DNA of 64,000 nucleotides from Bradyrhizobium cajani (GTDB lineage: Bacteria; Pseudomonadota; Alphaproteobacteria; Rhizobiales; Xanthobacteraceae), in assembly GCF_009759665.1 (NCBI RefSeq), contig NZ_WQNE01000026.1, positions 63,686-127,685 on the forward strand, read 5' to 3'. Every line of letters begins with the position of its first letter. Within the stretch, counting starts at the first letter, position 1. Under the pieces are notes generated by a model. The model was not told the DNA's origin and searched no databases. It saw only the letters and a list, made by a program, of their open reading frames with translations. The position numbers and the translations under genes are program-made. Of this stretch, positions 36,570-44,672 are shown piece after piece.

Positions 36570-38411
36570 ATGACTCCCCCCGCCACAGCCTTGCCTGTCG
36601 AAGCGCCCCAGGCGTTCCTGGGGGTGACGCGCTCGCTCACCGACAAGCTCTGGCGCGACCGGCTGGACCCGCGTGGAGCGGCCAAGGCGCTCGCCATCGT
36701 GCAGCGGCATCAATTGCCAGAGCTGCTGGCGCGGGTGCTGGCGGGCCGCGGCGTTGACATCGATGCTGTCACCGATTTCCTCGACCCGACCATCCGCAAG
36801 CTGCTGCCGGACCCGTTCACGGTCACCGAGATGGAAGCCGCCGCCAAGCGCATCGCGGATGCGGCTGCGAAGGGCGAGAGGGTCGCGATCTTCGGCGACT
36901 ACGACGTCGACGGTGCCACCTCGGCGGCGTTGCTGGCCTGGCATCTGCGCCATTGCGGGCTCGATCCGCTGATCCACATTCCCGACCGAATCTTTGAGGG
37001 CTACGGCCCCAACGTCGAAGCCGTTCGCGGGCTGGCGGCGAAGGGCGCGACGTTGCTCGTCACCGTCGATTGCGGCACCACCAGCATCGAGCCGCTCGCC
37101 GAGGCCAAGCGCCTCGGCATGTCGGTCGTCGTGATCGACCATCATCAGGCTGGCACCGAGCTGCCGGAGGTCGACGCGCTGGTCAATCCGAACCGGCTCG
37201 ACGATCTCTCGGGCCTTGGCCATCTCGCCGCCGTTGGCCTCGTGCTGGTGACGCTGGTCGCAGTCAATCGCGAACTGCGCCAGCGGGGGTTCTGGAGCAG
37301 CGAGATGCCCGAGCCCGATCTGCTCGGCATGCTGCATCACGTCGCGCTCGGCACCGTTGCCGATGTCGCCCCGCTGATCGGCCTGAACCGCGCCTTCGTC
37401 GCCAAAGGCCTGATCGCGATGCGGCGGCGCGACCATGTCGGCCACACCGCCCTGATGGACGTGGCGCGGCTCAATGGCCCGCCGGAGGCCTGGCATCTCG
37501 GCTTCATGCTGGGGCCGCGCGTCAATGCCGGCGGGCGCATCGGCCGCGCCGATCTCGGCGTGCGGCTTTTGCTCGAAGCCGACAGCGTCGAGGCGGCGCG
37601 GATCGCCGCCGAGCTCGACCGCCTCAACAGCGAGCGTCGAATCATCGAGCAGGCGGCCGAAGCGCAGGCCGAAGCCGAGGCGCTCGCCTCGATCGGGCTC
37701 GAGGACAAGCTCGGCGTGATCGTCACCGCATCCGAAGGCTGGCATCCCGGCGTGGTCGGCCTCGTCGCCTCTCGCCTGAAGGAGAAGTTCTCGCGCCCGG
37801 CCTTTGCGATTGCGCTGGAGCCCGGCGGCATCGGCACCGGCTCGGGCCGCTCGATCGCCGGCGTCGATCTCGGCAAGGCGGTGCGGCAGGCGGTCGCCGA
37901 TGGGATTTTGCTGAAGGGCGGCGGCCACGCGATGGCCGCAGGCGTGACGCTGCGGAAAGAGAAGCTCGCCGAATTCCGCGCCTATCTCGAGAACGCGCTG
38001 GCGCAAGACGTCGCGGAGGCGCGCCACGTCAACGAGCTCTACATCGACGGCGCGGTCTCCGCGCGCGCGGTGACGCCGGAGCTAGCGACCACGCTCAATC
38101 GCGCGGGCCCGTTCGGCAGCGGCAATCCGGAGCCCGTGCTGGCGCTGCCGGCGCATCAGCTCGTCTATGCCGACGAGGTCGGGCAGGCGCATTTGCGGCT
38201 GCGCTTGAAGGCCGGCGATGGCGCGATCGTCAACGGCATCGCGTTCCGTTCGGTCGGCCAGAAGCTCGGCAACGCGCTGCTCGCCAATCGCGGCCAGCAA
38301 TTGCATGTCGCGGGATCGTTGTCGGTCGATCGCTATCAGGGCGCCGAGCGCGTGCAGTTCCGCGTCATCGATGTTGCGCTACCGGACCAGGGCCCATCCG
38401 TGATTAGATAG
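36570..38411 (+). CDS. recJ: single-stranded-DNA-specific exonuclease
   Basis: 5'-3' ssDNA exonuclease of recombination and mismatch repair, 613 aa. DHH-phosphoesterase motifs are present: FGDYDVDGATSAALL (about residue 110), VTVDCGTTS, VVIDHHQAG (about 190) and GPRVNAGGRIGRADLGV. DHHA1 residues include KGGGHAMAAGVTL (about 450), and a C-terminal OB-like domain follows. ATG 36570 was picked because it begins the conserved leader (FLGVTRSLTDKLWRDRL). A longer frame starts at 36441, but no ribosome-binding site supports it. Confidence 0.95.
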   Translation: MTPPATALPVEAPQAFLGVTRSLTDKLWRDRLDPRGAAKALAIVQRHQLPELLARVLAGRGVDIDAVTDFLDPTIRKLLPDPFTVTEMEAAAKRIADAAAKGERVAIFGDYDVDGATSAALLAWHLRHCGLDPLIHIPDRIFEGYGPNVEAVRGLAAKGATLLVTVDCGTTSIEPLAEAKRLGMSVVVIDHHQAGTELPEVDALVNPNRLDDLSGLGHLAAVGLVLVTLVAVNRELRQRGFWSSEMPEPDLLGMLHHVALGTVADVAPLIGLNRAFVAKGLIAMRRRDHVGHTALMDVARLNGPPEAWHLGFMLGPRVNAGGRIGRADLGVRLLLEADSVEAARIAAELDRLNSERRIIEQAAEAQAEAEALASIGLEDKLGVIVTASEGWHPGVVGLVASRLKEKFSRPAFAIALEPGGIGTGSGRSIAGVDLGKAVRQAVADGILLKGGGHAMAAGVTLRKEKLAEFRAYLENALAQDVAEARHVNELYIDGAVSARAVTPELATTLNRAGPFGSGNPEPVLALPAHQLVYADEVGQAHLRLRLKAGDGAIVNGIAFRSVGQKLGNALLANRGQQLHVAGSLSVDRYQGAERVQFRVIDVALPDQGPSVIR

Positions 38412-38459
38412 CGCCTCAATCAACAAAAAATCTGAAACAACAAAAAAAAGGGAGTGAAC

Positions 38460-39269
38460 ATGGCAGGGCAGGTTGAGGGCAAGGTCGCGCTGGTGACGGG
38501 CGGCGCCTCCGGCATTGGCGAGGCCATCGTCGAGCTGTTCGCGCGCGAGGGCGCCACCGTCATTGCAACCGACATCGACGAGCTGAGAGGCCCCGAGCTC
38601 GCCAAGCGCATCACCAAGGCCGGCGGTCAGGCGATCTTCCTGGAGCAGGACGTCACCAGCGAGGAGCGCTGGATCAAGATCGTCGCCGAAATTGCGAAGC
38701 GCTACGGCCGGCTCGATATCCTCGTGTCCAACGCCGGCATCGGCATTGCCGTGCCCTCGATCGTCGACATGACGCTGGGCGACTGGCGCAAGCAGAATGC
38801 GATCAACCTCGACGGCGTGTTTCTTTCGGTGAAGCATTGCCTGCCGCTGATGCGCAAGACCGGCGGCGGCTCGATCGTCATGATGTCCTCGCTCGCGGGC
38901 CTGCGCGGCGCGCCGGGGCTGTCGGCCTATTCGGCGACCAAGGGCGGGGTGCGCTTGTTCGCCAAATCGATCGCGATGGAGTGCGCAGCGGCCGGCGACG
39001 GCATCCGCGTCAACTCCGTTCATCCCGGCATCATCGATACGCCGATCTGGGGCAAGATCCCGACAGGGGCAACTGGCGCCGGCCAGAACGCGCCGATCGA
39101 TCCGGAGGAGCGCGCCAGGGTCGCCACCCCGCTCGGGCGTGCGGGTCAGGCCGCGGAGATCGCCTCCGGCGTGCTGTATCTGGCCTCCGATGCCTCGCGC
39201 TACGTGACCGGCAGCGAGCTCGTCATCGATGGCGGCATGAATGCCGGCGGCGTGCAGCGGCGGGCGTAG
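38460..39269 (+). CDS. SDR family oxidoreductase
   Basis: Classical short-chain dehydrogenase of 269 aa. It has the TGGASGIGEA cofactor motif near residue 14, a likely NAD preference from the ATDIDE acidic residue, NAGIG, and the catalytic Ser and YSATK (Tyr-x3-Lys) near residue 158. The C-terminus ends with ELVIDGGMNAGG. It resembles cyclopentanol or 3-hydroxyacyl dehydrogenases. ATG 38460 follows a purine-rich AAAAGGGAG. A class II aldolase gene follows after 96 bp on the same strand, so a small carbonyl/alcohol-metabolising unit is plausible. Confidence 0.9.
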   Translation: MAGQVEGKVALVTGGASGIGEAIVELFAREGATVIATDIDELRGPELAKRITKAGGQAIFLEQDVTSEERWIKIVAEIAKRYGRLDILVSNAGIGIAVPSIVDMTLGDWRKQNAINLDGVFLSVKHCLPLMRKTGGGSIVMMSSLAGLRGAPGLSAYSATKGGVRLFAKSIAMECAAAGDGIRVNSVHPGIIDTPIWGKIPTGATGAGQNAPIDPEERARVATPLGRAGQAAEIASGVLYLASDASRYVTGSELVIDGGMNAGGVQRRA

Positions 39270-39365
39270 TCGACGCAGGGCAGGGTGGCGGGACGAGGGG
39301 CTGACGCGCTGGCGCAGCCCCTGTACAAGGCGAGAAGCTACCGACCGACAGCGGTGTCCTTCGCC

Positions 39366-40157
39366 ATGGCGCACAGCCTTCACGCTTCCTCACCCGCGCC
39401 CCATCGCTCGAACCGGCCGGACCTCGCCACCGATGCGATCCGCACCGCGCGCGAGGATCTCGCCGCCTGCTTCCGCATGGCCGCGCGCAACGGGTTTGAG
39501 GAGGGCATCTGCAACCATTTCTCGGCCGTGGTGCCCGGTCATGACGATCTCTTTCTGGTCAACCCTTATGGCTACGCCTTCCGCGAGCTGACCGCGTCAA
39601 AGCTGCTGGTCTGCGACTTCCACGGCAACGTGCTCGACGGCGAGGGCGTGCCCGAGGCAACCGCGTTCTACATCCACGCCGAGATGCACAAGCGGCTGCC
39701 GCGCGCCAAGGTCGCCTTCCACACCCACATGCCCTATGCGACGGCGCTGTCGATGACCGAGGGCGATCCCCTGATCTGGGCCGGGCAGACCGCGTTGAAA
39801 TTCTATGGCCGCACGGCTGTCGACCGGGACTACAACGGCCTCGCGCTCGACAACCGCGAAGGCGCGCGGATCGCGTCGGCGGTCGGCGATGCCGACATCG
39901 TCTTCATGAAGCATCACGGCGTGATGGTGCTGGCGCCGACGATCGCGGAAGCCTGGGACGATCTCTACTACCTCGAGCGCGCCGCCGAGGTGCAGGTGCT
40001 GGCGATGTCGACGGGACGGAAAGTGCTGCCGGTCGATCCCGCGATCGCAGCCGCAACCTACAAGCAGATGCGCGAGGGCGATTCCGAATCCGCGCGGCTG
40101 CACCTCGCCGCGATCCGCCGGCAACTCGATGCGGAAGAGCCGCAGTACAGGCATTGA
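39366..40157 (+). CDS. class II aldolase/adducin domain protein
   Basis: This 263-aa protein has the Zn-dependent class II aldolase fold. The metal-binding histidines appear in VAFHTHMPYATAL (near residue 118) and FMKHHGVMVLAP (near 180), with GICNHFSAVVPG near 48. Family members are fuculose-1-phosphate or ribulose-phosphate aldolase-like enzymes and decarboxylases; this subgroup (with EEGICNHFS) is usually of unknown substrate. ATG 39366 fits the conserved N-terminus better than the upstream frame. Confidence 0.88.
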   Translation: MAHSLHASSPAPHRSNRPDLATDAIRTAREDLAACFRMAARNGFEEGICNHFSAVVPGHDDLFLVNPYGYAFRELTASKLLVCDFHGNVLDGEGVPEATAFYIHAEMHKRLPRAKVAFHTHMPYATALSMTEGDPLIWAGQTALKFYGRTAVDRDYNGLALDNREGARIASAVGDADIVFMKHHGVMVLAPTIAEAWDDLYYLERAAEVQVLAMSTGRKVLPVDPAIAAATYKQMREGDSESARLHLAAIRRQLDAEEPQYRH

Positions 40158-40168
40158 ACTCTCGTGGT

Positions 40169-40275
40169 CGTCATTCCGGGGCGCGCGAAAGCGCGAGCCC
40201 GGAATCCATTGTGCAGCAAGCCAAGTGGAGAGATGGATTCCGGGCTCGCGCCAAAGTGGCGCGCCCCGGAATGAC
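40169..40275. repeat. dispersed palindromic repeat, family A copy 2
   Basis: About 107 bp closely matching the copy at 13019-13120: it begins CGTCATTCCGGGGC, ends CGCCCCGGAATGAC, and keeps the inner CCGGAATCCAT/ATGGATTCCGG pair while the loop differs. It is located between the ends of convergent genes, where a hairpin could act as a transcription end or mRNA stabiliser. Confidence 0.92.
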
Positions 40276-40294
40276 GGCCTGGGAGGGCGGGCTC

Positions 40295-41524
40295 CTACGA
40301 CCCCTGCCGCAGCTTCGCCAGCACCTTCAGCCCGCCATAGCCGTCCGCCGGCGTGATGCCCGCGCGCTGCTGAAAATCCTTGATCGCCTTCATGGTGTCG
40401 TTGCCGACGCGGCCATCGGTGCCGCCGGTGTCGAAACCGGCCTTGGTCAGACGCGTCTGCATCTCCTGCACCTCGGCGAGCGTTAGCGCGCGCTCGGATC
40501 CCGGGAAGGGCTGGATGAAGGGAGGCGCGCCGAGGCAGCGGTCGCCGAGATGGCAGATCGCCAGCGCATAGTTCATCGAGGGATTGTAGCTCTTCACCGA
40601 ATAGAAATTCGGTCCCAGCAGGAATGTCGGCCCGCCCGCAACAGGCGTCCACATTTGCGCGGACGCATTGGGCTGCGGGAATGGCTGGCCATCGGCGCGA
40701 CTGACGCCGGCCGCCTGCCACGCCGCATAGGTCCGGCTGCCGCCCATGTCGCCGGACGCGCGCACCTCGTAGCCCCAATGCTCGCCGCGATGCCACTTGC
40801 CGCGATTGACGAGATATTTTGCGGTCGAGCCCAGCGCGTCGTCGGGCCTGCCGAACGGCGACACCTTGCCGTCGCCGTCATAGTCGATGCCGACGTTGAG
40901 CCACACCTCCGGCATCCATTGCGAATGTCCCATCGCGCCGGCCCACGAGCCCTTCATCTCCTCGGGCGTGCTCCAGCCCTTGTCAACGATGCGCAGCGCG
41001 TTGATCAGCTCGGTCTCCCAATAGGCCTTGCGGCGCGGCTCGTTCCAGGCGAGCGCGGCGAGCGAGGGAAACACCGGCTTCATGTGGTTCTGCTGCACCA
41101 GCGGGTCGCCATAGGCGGACTCGACGCCCCACAGCGCCAGCAGCGTGCCGCGCTCGACGCCGAAGTCGCGCTCGACGCGCGCGAGTAGCGCCTCGTTGTT
41201 CTTCAGCGCGATCTTGCCGTTGATGATGCGCCAGTCGGAGACGCGGCGGTTGATGTATTGCCAGACCTGCTCGTGGAATTCGGGCTGATTGCGCATCTGC
41301 CTGAACACGCTCATATCCGGCTCGACCCGCCCCATTGCGCGCTGCCAGGTCGCGGCGGAAATGCCTTTCGCCATTGCGCGTGCGCGAAAACTCTCGCGCC
41401 ATTCGTCGAAGCCTGGAGGCGCGGCCAGCGCGCGCATCGGGAGTGCGAGCAAGGCGGCTGCGCCGAGCGTCGACTGGAGCAGGGCGCGGCGCGTTTGGCG
41501 GGAGGAGGAATCAGCGTGGTTCAT
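40295..41524 (-). CDS. lytic murein transglycosylase (MltB family) with peptidoglycan-binding domain
   Basis: Cleaves peptidoglycan glycan strands to give anhydromuropeptides; periplasmic. A 409-aa protein with a Tat-type leader (SRQTRRALLQSTLGAAALL). The catalytic Glu is in LLALWGVESAYGDP near residue 140. The SLT-family core includes GAMGHSQWMPEVW and DGDGKVSPF. A C-terminal PG_binding_1 module (about 335-405; TLAEVQEMQTRLTKAGFDTG) anchors it to the wall. It is convergent with repeat A and divergent from a small protein gene. Confidence 0.93.
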   Translation of the reverse strand: MNHADSSSRQTRRALLQSTLGAAALLALPMRALAAPPGFDEWRESFRARAMAKGISAATWQRAMGRVEPDMSVFRQMRNQPEFHEQVWQYINRRVSDWRIINGKIALKNNEALLARVERDFGVERGTLLALWGVESAYGDPLVQQNHMKPVFPSLAALAWNEPRRKAYWETELINALRIVDKGWSTPEEMKGSWAGAMGHSQWMPEVWLNVGIDYDGDGKVSPFGRPDDALGSTAKYLVNRGKWHRGEHWGYEVRASGDMGGSRTYAAWQAAGVSRADGQPFPQPNASAQMWTPVAGGPTFLLGPNFYSVKSYNPSMNYALAICHLGDRCLGAPPFIQPFPGSERALTLAEVQEMQTRLTKAGFDTGGTDGRVGNDTMKAIKDFQQRAGITPADGYGGLKVLAKLRQGS

Positions 41525-41669
41525 GGGCGCATTCTAGCCCGAAACATGGCCCCTGTGGGTCGGTTCTGGAACATCAGCCGTTCCGTCGGAACAAACTGTC
41601 GCACTGGTGCATTCCCCTCGCACGACGTCGTGCGATGCAAAAATACCTGTTTGCCAAATGCGGGGTGGA

Positions 41670-41921
41670 ATGAAGATACACGCACATGCCGAAAGCCATG
41701 TCGTCGAGCTCGACGACGGATCGCGCTGGCAGATTTTTCCCGGCGATCTTGCGGCCACACTGAACTGGAAGCCCGAAACCGATCTGCATCTGGAGCGCAG
41801 CGGTGACCGGGTGAGTTCGCATGTGCTCGTCAATGCCACGGATCGAACCCGTGTACGGGTGATCGCGGCAGGCGAAGCTTGGCCCGATGGCGAGGTTAAG
41901 AATGCGTTGAAAGGCGGATAG
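41670..41921 (+). CDS. small conserved hypothetical protein
   Basis: This 83-aa protein has no signal peptide or membrane segment. It is rich in beta-forming residues (HVVELDDGSRWQIFPGDL; TDRTRVRVIAAGEAW), consistent with a small beta-barrel. I do not recognise a named family. ATG 41670 follows GGGGTGGA. It lies between the transglycosylase and the MarR gene, with no obvious operon partner. Confidence 0.65.
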   Translation: MKIHAHAESHVVELDDGSRWQIFPGDLAATLNWKPETDLHLERSGDRVSSHVLVNATDRTRVRVIAAGEAWPDGEVKNALKGG

Positions 41922-41986
41922 GGCGTCTTCGGGTAAAGCCGCAGATCCCTAATTCTGAGCGTGGTGCTGGTAGCGAGCGCGGTCCG

Positions 41987-42517
41987 CTACTCCTCCTGCA
42001 AATCAGTCGCGATGCCGGCGAGCCAGCGCCGGATTGCGGTTTCCGCCCTGCTATCCAAGCCCCTCGCCAGACGCTTCTCCAGCGCGATCACCCGCTCCCG
42101 GCACGCCTTCAGCAGCGTCGCGCCGCGCGGCGTCAGCGTCCATTGCTGGATGCGGCCGTGGACCGGATGGGGCGTCATCACGATCGCGCCGTCGCGTTCG
42201 AGGTTGCGAATGATGACACCGACGGTCTGGGGGGTCAGGAAGGTGAGGCGGGCGACGTCTGCGCCGGACAGGCCCGGATAGGCGTTGAGCATGGTCAGCA
42301 CCGCGAATTGCGGCGAGGTCACGCCAAGATCGGCGAGGGTGCGCTCCATCTTCAGCCGGACCGCGGCGTGGGCCTGGCGCAGGAGATAGCCGAGATAGCC
42401 TTGCTCGCCGCGCTTGCCTTCGCCGGGGGCGGGCACGCGCACGGCAACGTCGTCGGCCGGTGCGAGCGCCTTGCGCGCGGTTTTCGATCTTGTGATGTCA
42501 GTCGGCTTGCGCGACAT
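41987..42517 (-). CDS. MarR family transcriptional regulator
   Basis: Winged-helix regulator of 176 aa with a Lys/Ala-rich N-terminal tail (about 40 residues) before the dimer domain. The wing region reads VARLTFLTPQTVGVIIRNLE (near residue 95), and then ARDGAIVMTPHPVHGRI. It is divergent from an AhpD-like gene and an exported cupin gene, with a perfect 16-bp palindrome at its start codon (42517-42532). It probably represses both directions and is released by an oxidant or phenolic compound, as is usual for this family. Confidence 0.9.
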   Translation of the reverse strand: MSRKPTDITRSKTARKALAPADDVAVRVPAPGEGKRGEQGYLGYLLRQAHAAVRLKMERTLADLGVTSPQFAVLTMLNAYPGLSGADVARLTFLTPQTVGVIIRNLERDGAIVMTPHPVHGRIQQWTLTPRGATLLKACRERVIALEKRLARGLDSRAETAIRRWLAGIATDLQEE

Positions 42518-42556
42518 ATAAGAGCTCTTATAATATGTATGTGTTCTTATAATAAG
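42517..42556. promoter_or_regulatory. candidate MarR operator
   Basis: A perfect palindrome, TATAAGAGCTCTTATA, occupies 42517-42532 and overlaps the regulator's start codon. A second symmetric element, CTTATAATAAG, lies at 42546-42556, 16 bp before the AhpD-like start. The AT-rich palindromes stand out strongly against high-GC surroundings. The arrangement fits autoregulation plus control of the divergent pair. Confidence 0.72.
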
Positions 42557-42571
42557 CCCAGGTGAACCGCA

Positions 42572-43051
42572 ATGTCACAGGCCCGCAGCGAATACGAGGA
42601 TTTCAAGCGCCTTGCGCCCGACGTCTATGATCTGGTGCTGGCGCTCGGTCAGCTTGCCGCCAAGGCCGGCCTGGACAAGCAGCTCATCGAAATCGTCAAG
42701 CTGCGTGCCTCGCAGATCAACGGTTGCGCCTTCTGCTTGCAGCACCACGTCCTGCTGTCGGAACGGATCGGCGTTCCCGCCGACAAGCTCCATCTGGTCG
42801 CGGTCTGGCGCGAGGCGCCGATCTTTTCCGCGCGCGAGCGCGCGGCGCTGGCCTGGACCGAGGCGTTGACACTGCTACCCGGTGGCGTCAGCGAGGAGGT
42901 CTACGCGGAGGCAAAGCGCGAGTTCTCCGAATCCGAGCTGACCTACCTGACGTCGGCAGTTGCCTCGATCAACGTCTGGAACCGGTTTGGCGCGGCGTAT
43001 CGCTGGACGCCGGCCAAACGGCCGGTCGCGGCGAATGCCGCGGCATCCTGA
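42572..43051 (+). CDS. carboxymuconolactone decarboxylase family (AhpD-like) protein
   Basis: This 159-aa all-helical protein carries the AhpD redox motif NGCAFCLQHHV (CxxC-x3-H) near residue 50, with an upstream Glu, so it probably reduces peroxides or thiols rather than being a true decarboxylase. WTEALTLLP and FSESELTYLTSAVASINVWNRF are typical of the family. It is regulated by the divergent MarR, and an exported cupin gene follows 15 bp downstream. Confidence 0.9.
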   Translation: MSQARSEYEDFKRLAPDVYDLVLALGQLAAKAGLDKQLIEIVKLRASQINGCAFCLQHHVLLSERIGVPADKLHLVAVWREAPIFSARERAALAWTEALTLLPGGVSEEVYAEAKREFSESELTYLTSAVASINVWNRFGAAYRWTPAKRPVAANAAAS

Positions 43052-43066
43052 TTGCAGGAGGTCAGC

Positions 43067-43570
43067 ATGACAGCAATGAGTTTGACCGCTGCGCAGCGCC
43101 CGATGCCGTCGCGTTCGATGGCGATCGCCGTCATCGGCGGGCTCGCCTGCGCGCTCGCGATCGGCAAAGTGCTGCCGGTGACGTTGGACACGGTCTCAGG
43201 CGCGCTGGCGCCGCTCTGCGCCACGGCTGCGGAGGGCTCGCCGCTCGACAAGGTCGAGCCGATCGGCTCCTACGCGCTGCCGAACGTCCCGGGCAAGCGC
43301 GTCACCATCGTGCGCGTGTTCTACGGTCCGGGCGGGTTTTCGCGGCCGCATCGTCACGCAGGCTCGGTCACCGCCTATATCACCAAGGGTGAAATCCGCT
43401 CCCAGCTTGGCGGTGGCCCGGTCGAGACGTTCGGTGTCGGCCAGTCCTTCTTCGAGCCACCGGGCTCGACGCATCTGGTCTCGGCCAACGCCAGCGCGAC
43501 CGAGCCGGCCGAGTTGATCGCGGTGTTCGTGGCGGACGAGGGCGCGCAGCTCACGAAGTTCCTGGAGTAG
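43067..43570 (+). CDS. membrane-anchored or exported cupin protein
   Basis: This 167-aa protein has one N-terminal hydrophobic segment (SMAIAVIGGLACALAIG), either a signal anchor or a cleaved signal. Its cupin domain has metal-binding residues in PGGFSRPHRHAGSVTAYITKG (histidines of PHRH) and PPGSTHLVSANA. The sequence resembles the exported cupin at 32293 in its C-terminal half (SANASATEPAELIAVFVAD). It follows the AhpD-like gene with a strong ribosome-binding site (GCAGGAGG) and probably forms an oxidative- or chemical-stress unit with it. Confidence 0.85.
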   Translation: MTAMSLTAAQRPMPSRSMAIAVIGGLACALAIGKVLPVTLDTVSGALAPLCATAAEGSPLDKVEPIGSYALPNVPGKRVTIVRVFYGPGGFSRPHRHAGSVTAYITKGEIRSQLGGGPVETFGVGQSFFEPPGSTHLVSANASATEPAELIAVFVADEGAQLTKFLE

Positions 43571-43602
43571 CTGGCTCTCGTGATCCGCGACGCCCGCCGC
43601 GT

Positions 43603-44589
43603 TCAGGCCGGCCGCGATCGCCGCAATCGTTTCCATGCCGGCGAGAGACCGTATTCGACGGCTGGAATCGCAAGTGCGCCGACCACCAGTCCAAGTACGC
43701 CTGAGATGGCTGCCTCGACCGACCATTCGATGATGCCGGCAATCGATGGAAGGACGTGTGCAGCGGCCTCGGTTGCGGCGTGGACCGTGCGGCCGACCAC
43801 GGGCGGGCCGTATTTTTCGATGCCGTGCAGGATGATGCCGCCGCCGACCCAGATCATGGCGGCGGTGCCGATGGTGCTCAGCACCGTAAGGAAGGTTGGC
43901 ATACCGCGGACGAGCGCGCGTCCAACCAAGCGGATCGCGCCGCCGATGACTGAGGCGCCATCATAGCGCGCAAGGGCCACGCCGACATCGTCAGCCTTCA
44001 CGATCAGGGCGACCACGCCATAGACCCCGGCCGTGATGCCGAAGCCGACCAGCGCCAGCACCAGCGCCTGCGTCCAGATGCTGCCCGCCGGGAGGGCCGC
44101 CAGCGTGATCGCCATGATCTCCGCCGACAGGATGAAATCTGTCTTGATGGCGCTCGCGACCTTCTCGTCCTCGACCGACTGGGCATTCAACGCAATCGGC
44201 TGGAGCTGAGCTTCGTGGTGGCGCGCATGATGCGGCATCACGGCTTCGAGCACCTTCTCGGCACCCTCGTAGCAGAGAAAGGCTCCGCCCAGCATGAGCA
44301 GCGGCGTGACCGCGGCGGGAAGGAAATAACCAAGCAGCAGGGCAATGGGCAGCAGAATCAGCAATTTGTTGCGCAGCGATCCGGCCGCAATCTTGCCGAC
44401 GATCGGCAGTTCGCGTTTCGAGGCAAAACCGATGACGTAGTTCGGCGTGACGGCCGCGTCATCGATGACCACGCCAGCCGCCTTTGCGCCCGCTTTGGCA
44501 GCCTGGCTCGCCACATCGTCGAGCGAGGCGGCCGCCACCTTTGCAATCGCCGCGATATCGTCGAGAAGGCCGAGCAGTCCGACACTCAT
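43603..44589 (-). CDS. DUF808 (YedI-like) membrane protein
   Basis: A 328-aa inner-membrane protein with about 8 hydrophobic segments. The N-terminus LLGLLDDIAAIAKVAAASLD and the VIDDAAVTPNYVIG segment are the signature of the YedI/DUF808 family; HARHHEAQL marks a histidine-rich loop. Function is not established. The frame extends far upstream, but ATG 44589 begins the conserved domain. It lies downstream of, and on the same strand as, the M23 peptidase gene, across about 80 bp. Confidence 0.87.
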   Translation of the reverse strand: MSVGLLGLLDDIAAIAKVAAASLDDVASQAAKAGAKAAGVVIDDAAVTPNYVIGFASKRELPIVGKIAAGSLRNKLLILLPIALLLGYFLPAAVTPLLMLGGAFLCYEGAEKVLEAVMPHHARHHEAQLQPIALNAQSVEDEKVASAIKTDFILSAEIMAITLAALPAGSIWTQALVLALVGFGITAGVYGVVALIVKADDVGVALARYDGASVIGGAIRLVGRALVRGMPTFLTVLSTIGTAAMIWVGGGIILHGIEKYGPPVVGRTVHAATEAAAHVLPSIAGIIEWSVEAAISGVLGLVVGALAIPAVEYGLSPAWKRLRRSRPA

Positions 44590-44672
44590 CAACCCTATCC
44601 CTTCTTCGTTCGAGCCGACGGTGTGGGCGACAACACGCGCTTGCACCGCCCGGCACTGGAACGAGCAAGCCG

